From: Sympetrum striolatum
Taxonomy: Eukaryota; Arthropoda; Insecta; Odonata; Libellulidae
DNA: 64,000 nt
Direction of reading: 5' to 3'
Assembly (NCBI GenBank): GCA_947579665.1
Contig: OX388349.1
Coordinates: 67,832,841-67,896,840 of the forward strand
The notes beneath the pieces were generated by a model. That model was not told where the DNA came from, searched no databases, and was given only the letters and a program-made list of their open reading frames with translations. This document shows positions 46,447 through 58,560 of the stretch, in pieces (position 1 is the first letter of the stretch; each line of letters starts with the position of its first letter). Made by a program: the position numbers and the translations under genes.

Positions 46447-47734
46447 ATTTCTATGAAAAATACTATGCTTTGTTGATTTTGATTTCAAAGTCATTCCACG
46501 AAATTAGGCCCGAACACCTTGAATAAACTCCCTTGGTCAGGTTCATCTTCAGGTCAGATCCCCTTTCAGGAGTCGCATTTTGCGATGCACTTCTGTGAAC
46601 AATCCTTTGACCGACAAAAAATCGCACAACCGCGCTGACTGACCGAGAAATGTCAGGCAGCCTTTAAGACGGGCATACATATGTAGATATGTAGCAAAAT
46701 ACGCTAGCTTAATTTATAGATGGTATAAGCAGGTATAAGGTAAACTGAAGTTAGTGATTTATTTATTGACCTACCCTAGTACTTACAGAAAATACAGGAA
46801 AGCTAAAGTGTATTTTTTATGACACACGAAGTGATGCAAAAAGCTACTAGATAAGGAACGAAAGCAAAATTTATTAAAACAACACTTATTACTTATGTAT
46901 AACTTTGGAATTGTGAAGTCTTATAGGTATTATTAATGGGCGTTAAGGAGCTGCCAATTTTGATAAATATGATATGATGTTTGTACGTATGACATGAGAC
47001 TTTGAAAGGTACTCTATTCCAAGCGTAATAAGTTTTATTATGAATAACATTTTAACTCTTTGGTTTGTTTCAAAATTAAAACTAAGGTACAATTTTGGAT
47101 GAGGATGCAACGTAATTTTATGAAATGAACTATGTACTTTTATTCACTGTAGGTAAATATAAGCGTTCAAACACGGTGTTTTAGCCCTATTATGGTGGAA
47201 TCTATATCGAGGTCGTGATCCAACTCGCGGTTGGGCCTCTTTTCCTTCAACTGCATTCTTTAAATGGAAAAGAGTTCCGTTTCCTGGAGAACGTGTCTAG
47301 GAGAACTTATTAGCCATTACGGAAAGACATTAGCTTCCGTGGAATGGCATGCATTTGTACGAGTCCTTATCAGGAAGGAAGTTGGGTATCTCTAGGAAAG
47401 TTTTCAGAAACAAACTCGGAGGTATATTCAGAAACACTAATTACGGAAGGAAGAGGGGTTCATTGTTAAGTTGAATTTCTTCCAAACTTGAAGCCATTAG
47501 GGTATGACCTTTGAGCATATATCAGAAGGGGGATGACGATGAGTATTTAATTTAGTAAATTGACTTCCTAAAGAAGAGGAGGGCTCTTTATTAACTATTT
47601 GCCTGTTGTAAAGTCTGCTTTAAATTTGGAGTAAGTGAGTGCTGCAGTGCTATTACAGCAAGTACAGATCTTTTTCTAATAACATTAAAGTATATCTAAA
47701 CTATACCGGAGGATATTAAAGATGAAATTAATAT
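46447..47734. other. Intergenic sequence, nothing recognised
   Basis: 46500-46680 has a higher GC content and may be part of a Penelope-type repeat. The rest is AT-rich. Confidence 0.35.
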
Positions 47735-48102
47735 TGAATGAAAATAAAAATTATCAAGATAGGAAACTGAGCAAACATGCCTAGAATCATCAGAAAATGA
47801 TGCCTTGCGTTAAAACCCAGGTCATACTGTTAGTTACTGATGTGGTTTAGTTTAAATAAAATTTTAAGTTCAATTTATATATTTACTTAAGATAGGGTTG
47901 TTTTAACCCGATTACCAATACTGAATGAAAATAAAAATTATCAAGATAGGAAACTGAGCAAACATGCCTAGAATCGTCAGAAAATGATGCCTTGCGTTAA
48001 AACCCAGGTCATACTGTTAGTTACTGATGTGCTTTAGTTCAAATAAAATTTTAAGTTCAATTTATATATTTACTTAAGATAGGGTTGTTTTAACCCGATT
48101 AC
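47735..48102 (+). repeat. Direct tandem duplication, 187 bp period
   Basis: 47735-47915 repeats at 47922-48102 with only a few substitutions (for example GAATCATCAG versus GAATCGTCAG). Each copy ends GTTTTAACCCGATTAC. The near identity implies a recent duplication. Non-coding. Confidence 0.9.
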
Positions 48103-48409
48103 TCAATAGGTTTCATTGCCATTCAAGGATAAATAGGAATAAAGAAATTTCTCACATGTCTCAAGGGAGTTACTGAAATCGGATAAATGACTGCATACAC
48201 AACGATGAGTATTATATAAGTTTTTTCTAATTTTTATTTAGAGAAATTATTTGCAGATATAAGTGATCTTCTGGTGAATCCTATCTACTCTTTTATGTTT
48301 CCTTCATCCCAGGCCTTACTCTTACCAGCCGCAAGATATGTTGCTAAGTCGATCATCTAAGGCAATACAATTTTTCAGCGACTCACTAATTAAATAACTT
48401 ATCATTTTT

Positions 48410-48538
48410 ACTTTCTCCATATACGAAGTATAGAGAAAGTATTGTTTTCATGAAAAAAATCGACTTCGAGATTTCAACGGAAATACATGTTTTGGGGTCC
48501 CTAGAACACGTTTTGACCATTTTCGGAATGATGTCTGT

Positions 48539-48582
<44 letters not shown>

Positions 48583-49436
48583 CAGTGGGCGCTCTAACTT
48601 GAAAAATATTAGTCGTATCAATACCAAAATTCATGTATAGTACTGTGGTGTGTGCTGTCAGAGTTGATTAGGTTTTCAAGTAAATCGGTTGACCGGAAGT
48701 CGAGCTTCATTCATCAAATCTCATTTCCGGTTTTCAAAATATCTCCATAAATATGATATATAGGTATATTTTTTCTCTTATAAAAGTTTTAGATAATCTG
48801 TTTTACTATAACTTTTGTATTTAACATATTTTTGCATCACCGGTTGATTAGGAGTTATTCGTGAAATACTGATAAACCGGAAGTAGCTGATTATGTACTT
48901 TGTGGGCGCTCTACCATAAAAACTGTTTGTCGGATAAACACCAAATTTCATATATAGTATTTTGGTTTGTGTCGTTAGAGTTGATTAGATTTTGGAGTAA
49001 ATCAGTTAACCGGAAGTCGAGCTTCATTCTTCAAAGCTCATTTCCGGTTTTCAAAATATCTCCATAAATATGATATTTAGGTATATACTGTAATTCATAA
49101 AAGTTTTAGAAAATATAATTTACTATGAATTTTGTATGAAACATATTTTTGTATCACTGATTGTGTAGGAGTGATTCGTAAAATACTGATAAACCGGAAG
49201 TTGCTGATTATGTTCGTTGTGGACGCTCTGGGCGCTGGGGCTAAAGGCCACCTCATCGTTTTTCATCGAACATGTCCCAAAAAAATATCTATAATGTTTG
49301 TGACGTAAAAGATAATATGAAAGAAATTAATCACTTATCTTCCGAGTTTAGATTGAAAATAGAGTTCGAAAATACTGTCGTAGATAAATATTTACATCTT
49401 ATATATGGAGAAAGTCATGTGCTGGCCACATCAGAT
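48410..49436 (+). repeat. Hairpin/microsatellite repeat family, copy B (1027 bp)
   Basis: Same layout as copy A: hairpin ACTTTCTCCATATAC...GAGAAAGT at 48410-48440, a conserved block, a longer (TG)n tract (about 48536-48580), tandem units starting at 48587 and 48904 with a partial third at 49220, and a right end TATATGGAGAAAGT then CATGTGCTGGCCACATCAGA. The left and right 14 bases are perfect inverted repeats. The minus-strand open frame here arises from the microsatellite and conserved block and is not a gene. Confidence 0.8.
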
Positions 49437-50520
49437 TTTTAACTATGTAATTGGTATCTTAAAATTTGTAATTATGTTAAAAAAATGTTATTCCTGTTTT
49501 TTTTTTCATGAGTTTTTTTACACCCCCTTTTTTGTTAGGGTCCCATACTGTGGGTTTTTTTTCTTTCGATATTCAGTGGTGGAGATTTTCCCCACAAACC
49601 CTTTCTTTTCTTTTTGTTTTTCTCTCTATATTAGCCCTGGTAATATAATTTATATAATAAATATCTATGTAAAACTTATATGTGAGATTAAGTGGAAGAG
49701 AGGCTTACTCGGGCCTAGCCTCGCCTAATAAGAGGGTCAAATAATTAGAAATAATAATAAGATCCTAATATAGTTATTTAACAATTATCTTTTATCCAAA
49801 ACTTCCTATAAAACCTATATACATTATACCGTTTGCTTTTAAGCTCTAGCCAAATGAAGGAAGGACAAACGATCTTCGGTAAAAAGGTCGGAGTAATTGA
49901 AAAATGCACGGAAATCATGATTCACGTATTTACTTAGTCTTCTGCATCCTCTCTTTCAACAAAAATACAAACAACGGGAAGACTAGATCAAAATTTACGA
50001 TTGGAACTGGATTTTCCGCTCGAAACGAACTAAATTCCCGGTGAGAAAACAGAGGCAAAACGCAGTGGCTTAGAAATAAAAAAATAAAACAAGATAGGGT
50101 CGGTGGGGTAGAAAGTGGAATGAGAAAATAAGGAGGATGCAGCAATAAAGAAGAGGATTAAAGAGATTTACGGGGAAGCTGAGCAGAGAAAGTGTGAGAC
50201 ACACGAAATTGGGAAAAGGATTTTGAGAGACGTAGGCTGGATGAAGCGTTAGATGGGAACTCAGCTGTAAAGATGCACAGCTAGACGAGGATGAATGCTG
50301 CAAAGAGCAAGGCTTTGCTACGTACGGAGAGTCCATGTTTATGAAGTTAATAACTTATTTCCGTAATGGAAGGTTTCCTAGAAACGACTCAAAGATGTGA
50401 GCGAAGCTTGTTTTCGTTTCCTAAGCATATCACTGCTTATTTTTCCGGGAGGAAGTTGAGCAACTATTCTTATGTATAAACTCGACGGAACGGCGATTAA
50501 CTTGATAGTATTCCATGACG
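49437..50520. other. Intergenic sequence; LINE-tail-like stretch near 49695-49770
   Basis: GGAAGAGAGGC...CTCGCCTAATAAGAGGG then AATAATAATAAG resembles the 3' end of a retroelement, but no coding part is attached. 49940-50340 is purine-rich without a recognisable product. Confidence 0.3.
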
Positions 50521-50758
50521 AATGGTGAATAAAAAAAACACTTTTCAAAACTAAAATGGTATTATTTTATTCTCAAATCGCTTTGCAAAATACTACAGAA
50601 AACAGAGTATTTAATGACATGATGACCGCGCTTGGAAATGACGCTTGTCGAAATATGTCTTGCCTTTAAATACTGTGTTTTTTGTAGTACTTTTCGAAGT
50701 GATTTTTGAATAAAATAGTACCAGTTTCGTTTCGAAAAGTGTTTTTTAATTCACCATT
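50521..50758. mobile_element. 238 bp fold-back (MITE-like) element
   Basis: The left arm AATGGTGAATAAAAAAAACA (50521 onward, about 95 bp) pairs imperfectly over its whole length with the right arm ending TTCACCATT at 50758. The short centre (50616-50664) contains a hammerhead-like core. No clear target duplication. The high arm similarity with scattered mismatches suggests moderate age. Confidence 0.7.
50616..50664 (+). ncRNA. Hammerhead-like core in the fold-back centre, degenerate
   Basis: GACATGATGACC...GTCGAAATATGTC: ATGATGA stands for CUGAUGA, GAC/GTC can form stem II and GAAA is intact. The outer GACAT/ATGTC can pair. The first core base is changed, so activity is doubtful. Confidence 0.25.
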
Positions 50759-53639
50759 ACACTTATCAAATTAGAGATGAGTAGAGTCGTGTATTTAAAT
50801 GTTAAATATTCACGTTAGAGGGAGAAAAGCTCACCAAAATTTATGACATATGTGGTTAAACACCCGCTGGTGCTTCACCAATATTGAGATTTAAATAAAA
50901 TGAAAATGGAACACACGTTAAAAGCAAGGAGATTAAGCTGAATTTTATCCGTCAGAGAATGATTAGAAAAGTCATTAACACCCAAGCTTTTGGTGGGAAA
51001 TGAACCCTTACGATCATCATGATGGGCAACTATGCCTCTAAATTTAATAGAAATGAATGCTGTTCCTTAAAAAAAAACTGTGGTCAACCGGTGGTATGCG
51101 AATTTCTGGAGGTGCGTATTTACGATTTAGGATTCGTGATGAGGGTAATATTAGAGAAGGGGGAAATAACTATGTCAAATTCCACAGGAAATGTTTAAAT
51201 GGCAATAGGTTTCAACTATTCATTATTATAATAAAGCCTAATCGCTGCAAAAGAGATGAAAATTTTGTTTTAACTCATTCAGATTCAGATGTAATACGTT
51301 CTCGGTTGACGTAGTAGATATTTTGGATGAAAGTTTTTACTTTTTCCGAACATATTATGTGAGAAAAATAAAGGACTAGTCGCTCCAATAACTTAGTTTT
51401 TCATTGATGATTTTTTTGTGACTAATAGAATGGACAAGTTCATCATATGTTCACTGGGAAGGCGCTAAACCATAGGCGTGGATTGGCATAGATAAAATGA
51501 AACTGTAAGTTGAAGAGGATATGGTTGGAATCCCCGTCAACAGAAAAAATGTTTACATATAATAAACAAGTGAACTAGCAAATCAGTCATCTACCCAAAC
51601 CACAGTAACTCACGATCGCCACGAACCGAGGAATTTTATCTGGTCATCGCTAGGCCACATTTACAGCCGATGCACCTCATTCGATACTGTAGAACATGAA
51701 ATTGCGTGTCAGACTCGATTCCCTTCCTTAGGCCCCTCAACAACCAACTAACCCATTCCTATCGTTACAAGTTATGCAAGGGTAACAGCCAAGTCCCTTG
51801 CAATGGAAAGACCTGAGAAAAGATGGAATTAAAAACAAATTACTTTTCGACAACCAAAAACATTCCTAAAATTCCATTTCCTGAAAAACACTCCCATTTT
51901 ACCGATTATCTCGCGACAAATACCGAGCAGCAAAACCGCTGCCCTCAATCCCACCTTCTTAAGACTCGCCTTTTTCGATCATTATTATTTCTTCAGCTTT
52001 CTTTCAGAGCTCAACTTTGTAAGTTAATTATTTTCCACAACTTCTAATCTTACATCTAATGATTAAATAATAGTTAATTCTCCTATAATACACCCTAAAA
52101 ATACTTTCCTCATCAATACTTAACTATACTTTCACATAATTTCATCTAATTTTTTCACTGCTTTCTCCATATATCCCCTTTTTAGTCAAAGCTGTTTAAC
52201 GAAATGGCTTTGTAGATGAATTGTGTATATGTTCATATAATAGGTAAATGAGTTATATAAAGTTATTTTATTTACTTATTTTTCTCCATACAGATGAATA
52301 TTACGTGTTGTTCTAAAGTTTGACCAGCCTCTTTGGTGCTTCTCAGAAGGAATGGGAAACTTTCATAATCATAAATGAGAAAACGTAATTAAAAATATGA
52401 TGGGAGTCTGCAAGATAAAAATCACGCTCTAAGAAGCTTAACTAAATCGTTCGTTCCCATCATCTATTTACATAAATTTGTCAAAAATATACATGTCAAT
52501 CACTTATACATTCAAGTAGCATTTGAGTGAATCTCTGGGATGCCATTGAAAAGAAAACTTCCCTCTCCATCAGTCTGCCACTTTTCTTACCTCAAGAAGA
52601 ATTACGATACCAGTTAAGGGAAACAGGTTTCTATCCAACAATCCTCTTAGGCCACGCTGCTCGTTCGCTCCTTCTGTTTGCCGTAAAAGAAGGAATGAAG
52701 AAGACAAGGATATGGGTTTATAAAGTGAAGGGATCCGGAAGTAACTTGGCAGATACGGAAACAAGGCAAAACGAGAAAGACAGTAAGAAACTGGAGGAAA
52801 AAATTAAAGATGTCATCCTCACAAAGCTCTATAACCCCTTGTTACTGTCACTCATTCTCGAACGTCCATCACTATCCTTAGTTCAGAAATAAAAGCTCGA
52901 ACTTTATCTTTTATCACAGATTACTGTGGTGGTAACTGGTAAAGTTATGCTTATATTTCTCTGAAAAGATACCGCCAATTTAAGGCAGAAACAGGAATTT
53001 TTTCACTCTACTTTTATGCCAGTTTAGTTCGTGATATTTTGAGAAACGCTCGCCACCAGTAGAGTACGTAATAACTGTTACCTTTCTAATACTAATATTA
53101 TTTTCCTTAATTGAATTTGCAATATTTACTCATAATAATTTGTTACTTGTTATAAAATACTATAAAAGGAGTAAATCAACCACGTTTCTTATTTTAATGA
53201 CTCACATTACTTATTAATGACTTATTGTTAGTTAAAAACGTTCTTATTCAGTCATCAAGGGAAAATTCTCTTCAAATTACCATTATAACATGTTGGTAGA
53301 TTGAAAAAAATTGGGAGTCCAGTGAGATAAAATATCAAATAGAAATGTTTTTACGAAACTGCTATCACTACATACCTTAATATTTATGCTCTATTTTTAA
53401 AATAGGAAGCACTGATATATGCAATTATGCAGAATGTGGATTCAATCAAATTAAAATATTATGCTTAAGTCCACGAGAACATCCTTTTCTTTTCGTGTAA
53501 AAAAGGAAAGAAACAATTACTTACATTTGTACAATTTCAGTCGTACTGAAATACTTAGGATTCTATTTTTTTCACTAGGTCTCAAAACCAGCTAAACATC
53601 ACACAAATCCCCATTCTCCGTCTATTGCAGAAATCAAAC
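50759..53639. other. Intergenic sequence, one unrecognised open frame
   Basis: A 121-codon plus-strand frame at 52527-52892 (contains FLPQEELRYQLRETGFYP and KEGMKKTRIWVYKVKGSG) opens with a GTG rather than an ATG and matches no family I know. Otherwise AT-rich. Confidence 0.35.
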
Positions 53640-54560
53640 TCGTTATTCCATCAATTTCCTCAAAACGGAGGAAACGAGCCCGCCTCACCGGAAGCACGTC
53701 AAAAAGAAAAGAACAGTCGGAATACATCTCTCACATTTCCCGGAAGATCCAAATCCGAACGGTGGCGCCTCCCCGACGCAATCCGAACAAATTCCCGAAA
53801 AAAAAAACAAACGAAATGAGAACTCGCGCCAACCTTTTTGTTGCAACTACTTTCGCGTTCCATTTTTTTCTCCTCAGCCGGGCAATGACGAGTGGCTCGG
53901 GAATTCTTCGTCAAGCTTCACCTATTGGCCTTCGTTTTATTTTCTTATATTCTCTCCTTCGCGGGTAGGAGGCATAGCTGTGGAGAATGGAGCAGCTGTT
54001 ATTTTTTTCTCGTGGTTTTCTCCCCCTTTCGCGTGGTAACATCAGAGGTGTTTGAGGAGGGAATTCTGGCCATTGTTTGCGTTTTTTTTACGGAAAAGGG
54101 TTATTTTTTCATCCCGAAGAAAGGAGAAGGTGTGGAATGAAAAAAAGAGAAAAAAGGGTGTAACAGTTTGATGGAGCCAGTGTCAGAGGAGAGTTTCTTT
54201 TTACCTTTGAGCCCACTCTCGAGCCTCCTCTTCGGTTCCAAAGAGTGGCGAAGCGGCGTAAAACGGGAATTGAAAATTCTCGGATTTTTATTCGCCCTGG
54301 AGAAGATTGTTGGTTTTCGGGGAATCACCGCCTCTCCCGCTGGACGCGAAAGTTGAGAGTTTTCCCCTCTTTCCCCACACATTTAACGTTTTCTTTCCCT
54401 TTTATCGGCGTGGTTAATTAAAAATCGCGATGTCGGAGTGAAAGAGATCTCTTGTTTAACGAGGGCTCTTTCGACGTTGGGCGAATGAGGGCAAAAGGTT
54501 AAAAAGGCGTTTGTTAAGGGATCGGAGATTTTTTTGGGGATATGAATGGAACTTGAATCA
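53640..54560. other. GC-rich island 4
   Basis: CpG-rich (GTGGCGCCTCCCCGACGC, GGCGAAGCGGCG). Frames on both strands overlap (53892-54140 plus, 54101-54382 minus) without family resemblance. Confidence 0.35.
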
Positions 54561-54952
54561 CCTCGGATCTCTTTCAACCAACAATTTTTATTGCTACGAT
54601 TGAGAGGAGATTATGTGAAATAGGTCTCATCATTCATTCATAGCCTGTAAAAATTAGTGTTCTACGAAGGGCTGCTCACACCTCTTGATTTAATTAAATG
54701 AATGTTAGGGATCATATTGAAATAAAAATGCAAAATTTCACAAAAACATAGTGAAATTTTGGAAGTGTTTTCAACAGAATCTCTATTAGGGAATTCAACC
54801 AAATCTAAGCTTCATCGAATTGAATTTAAATGAAAGTTAAAATAGAACTTAAATTAATGAAATTTAGCGATATTTGGTTGAAATTATCCATGAATCAATA
54901 AAATCAGCTACAATATGACTACCTACACAAGAAATATATTTACGAATTAAAC
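54561..54952. other. Intergenic sequence, nothing recognised
   Basis: AT-rich. Confidence 0.45.
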
Positions 54953-54992
54953 ACGCAACCGGTTTCGAGGGTGCTACCTCATTATCAAACCT
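54953..54992 (-). ncRNA. Hammerhead-like core, degenerate
   Basis: On the minus strand TTGATAA, a stem GAGG/CCTC with a loop, then GAAACCGGTTG. GAAAC and the short stem III are intact; the CUGAUGA box carries two changes. Confidence 0.3.
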
Positions 54993-57900
54993 AAGTCTAT
55001 AACAATTAAAATAAGGTCTTTATTTTGGTGAGATTGATACTGAAAGGTATGTTCTTCCATTAAAAATGTCGCAAATTATAGTAAAAGCATAAATAATGTC
55101 ATAGAATATTGCAATAATTTTCTTTGTGAAACGATAAATATTGCAAGGAAACAAAATGATGCATAGAAAATCTAAAATATTTTGGAAAATTATGAGTAAC
55201 AATATTCAATGGAATCTCTTCTCTTATCTCTTTATCTCTTTCGAGAGATAAATAAATATAAATAACTCACGAATATGTGTTACATCTCCTAAGAGTAGAA
55301 AAAAATTCCAGTTTGAAAAGTAACTGTCAGATTCAGGAAGCTCTAGATTGCCATTAATTCTTTTCGTCTTTTGAAAGAAAAGCACAGGATTGTATTTAAT
55401 TATTTACGAATGGGGTCACTTATATCTTATTCTAAACTTCCCCTTAAAAGAAAATATCAAAAGGATGTCATACAGTGCTGGACAAAATAAACACAAATTT
55501 AGTTTTTCTTTTGAGAGAATACCGTTCGGAACAGAGAAGCGAAATGCCAACTGTTCGTAGGAAAGTTTTGGCTCTCTTCTCTGCTCCTCTCTATTCCGAT
55601 TCCTGACAGCTCATGAGAGGACATTAGTGTACCAACTATTGGATACAGCGTAGCCCTCTCTTTGCTTGAAAAGCTCAAAGTTTTCCCCAGTGAAATGTGA
55701 AGAAGAGCGAACGATACCTGAGGAGTGGAGGAAAGCCCCCCAAGAGTATTTGGATTTTTCGTTTTTTTATACAAGTCTCCTCACATTTCCATCAATCTTT
55801 AATAACTCAAAAACTGCGAGTACATGACTATGAATGTGTGTGGCATATGTGATTTTGATTTTCTCAACCAAATTTTTGGACGATCGATTAAAAATATAGT
55901 TTTTATTGTTAAGTTAAATGAAAATCAATAGTCATTCAAGTTACGTTGAAATATAGAATTTTTTTAAAAAGGTTTCTTGGTTATTTAAAAACTATAAAGA
56001 ATAAACGTAAGTAAACAATGGATCTAGGAAATAGATGAATTCATTGTCATGAAACTTTCCCCTTTTTGGCTCTTGGTTCCTCTTGAAAAGACTTATTGTA
56101 TCGTTCCTTTATATATATTTTTCCTTAAGAAGGTTAAAAGCCTAGTTATTTATGCAAATTTCGATTAACTAATTTCGATTAACTGTTTATATTTTAATTA
56201 GATTATATGCTTCAAAGCGAAGGACTGCGGAGGTGCAAATGAAGAAGGGAGCAACAAAGCTGCTTTCTCTTACCAACCTGACGTAAGCTCGGGTATATCC
56301 TAACATAGTTCTCTGTTACTTGAATTTCTATTTCCCCGACATTTTCTCGTTGGAACTGAAAAGAACAAGAGTTTATTTGTCCTTCGAAAGCGTAAATCCG
56401 GCTATAAAAGCAATTTCCAGAGAGATTGCAACACCAACGGACAGAAGAGGCCGAATGGAGCACTTAAATACATGAATGGAAAGTGACAACTGATTACGTT
56501 CATTGCATATGTGGTAAATTTGGGAGTCTAAGAACAATTAAAATTTACTGTCTGGTAGATATTACTTTAGTAAATATTTCTTTAAGTACGATTTATTTGG
56601 TGATCATCTTAATAGTGTACAACCATATCCTTAATCTGAAAAATATTCTATGACAACATAACTATTAATTAAGCCTTTCGAGTTTCAATTAAAAATGTAG
56701 TGTTCTTATAGGGAAGAAAATATAGCAACGATATTTCAATAGAAATTTAATGATTGATTTTTTGTGAGTAATATCTTAATGAGAATAAGAATAATGGTTA
56801 TAAAAATTCGATTGGTGCTCATTTGGAATCCCTAGTTTATCCTACCAATAGGCGATATTTTACCTCTGAACTTATAATTAGCAATTTAAGAGTTTTGCTC
56901 TAATTTTTCTTTCCACGACGTTTGGAAGTTCTAGCCAGGGAGGTACGGAAGAAGGGTATCTTTATTCTGAACCTTATATTCAAGGGTAACTTTCATGAAT
57001 TTAAACAAGCACGAAAGGGAAACTTTATGGTCTAAATTTACTGCTATTTTAAGTTAATGTATGGCATTATGAACGCCTTGGAATTCATTCACAAAGTGAA
57101 AAAACATATTACATCACTTTATAAATTACTGAATTTTGTTTGACAAAAACTTCACTGCGGTTTTTATTTCTGAAATATTTTTCAAGATTCAGAGTTAATT
57201 TATATTAACTAACATCTCAATTATCAATTGCATGTCTTCCCATTCATTTTCTCAACAAAACAGTAAGAATTGAAGCAAGATTAGATTGTTTTCGCCTAGC
57301 ATCTATCCTTAATAGTGCAATCCGAACCTCATATCAGATCTGAATCTGAAATCCCTTGTCTGCAAGTATTTCCATCTGTTGCCCCTCTACAAAACTACAG
57401 AGTACTGCGTTTGTATCGTCCGGCACTGCACGACATCTCCCTGATTGTTGCTTTGTGGAGAGATTGAAGTAAGAGATATTATACCCCTTCCTGTGAATAG
57501 CTTTGAGCTTCTCTTGGCCAAAGATGAAAAGAATTAATCGCGTAGGTACATACTAATACATGCTGCATCTGACAGTTTCCTGTCATCAAAAAAAAATCTC
57601 ACTTCTATATGACGTAACATAGGCTTTCATTTACATTTAAATTCGAGAATTTTGACAAAGACGGAAATGTTAGCTTTCCGAAAGGTAATCGAAATTTATG
57701 ACGGTAAGGAACTCAAAATTTCCATAAGTAATCTAGGAATACTGAGTTATTTAATTCTTTTTCTGTTTGAATGCATGCAAATGTTGCTGTAGATTTTAGT
57801 GACTTTAAAATATCGGTTAGCCGAAGTTTTGATTCGAGTTAGCTAGAACTCAAAAGAGGTAATTTTATCGATTGAATGACCTTGTATATATTATGAGAAT

Positions 57901-58139
57901 AAATAAATGGATTGATAAATTTGTGAAAAATATCCCATCAAGCCAGTGAAAAATTACTCAGAGATTGACCTTAAAGGCACATGCGCCGAAAATCCTCTCG
58001 TAAATTAGCTCAAAAAAGTTCATCATATTAACACAAAGAGGATTAATTTCGTTTCCATTTTAACAGAAGTACAAACTTAGAAATGAGGGTACGAAAATTA
58101 GCGTGATTGCATTTTATTCCATAAGGGTAAATTTAAAAT
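54993..58139. other. Intergenic sequence; possible single Tc1-like end at 55473
   Basis: ACAGTGCTGGACAAAATAAA at about 55474 resembles a Tc1-type terminal repeat, but no matching inverted end was found downstream. The remainder, including short frames at 55499-55774 and 56212-56463, is unassigned. Confidence 0.3.
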
Positions 58140-58560
58140 TTAGTTCCGCCGACTTGCACCGCGTAATTGTGTCGCCTCTCCCCTCTCAAAAATAGCGGAA
58201 AGCGCACTTGTTTAATCAGCGAGGACGATTCCGTAGCGCAAAGTAGCAAAGCATTATACTCTTCCCGCTGCATATACACATCGCATGGCTCCGCGACCCG
58301 GTGTGGGTCGACTCCACTAAATCCACATAAAAGCGGAGGAGAAAAAACGTAACGGTAGCGGAACTACGGGGCAAATTAGCTTCCCGCCACTATCGCAGCG
58401 TCTTTGCCGCCGGTGGATTAACCACGGGTTCTTTCTCTATGGCCTCATTCTAAAGATCGCTATTTTCTAGTCCCCTTTTCCAACCACCCTAATACAATAG
58501 TCACGGCAGTTTGCGTCCATGCTTACGTGAGGCCAATTAGATTCCCTTATTGTCGACTCA
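58140..58560. other. GC-rich island 5
   Basis: CG-dense (CCGCCGACTTGCACCGCG, GCGACCCGGTGTGGGTCG). It contains a 61-codon plus-strand frame with no family match. It could be a regulatory island. Confidence 0.35.

Noticed and set aside
48386..48634. 82-codon minus-strand frame with a run of Thr-His
   Set aside because: Produced by the (TG)n tract and the conserved repeat block; the same frame appears in other copies only because the DNA is conserved.
52527..52892. 121-codon plus-strand frame as a host gene
   Set aside because: It begins with GTG, has no family similarity and no exon partners; left as unrecognised.
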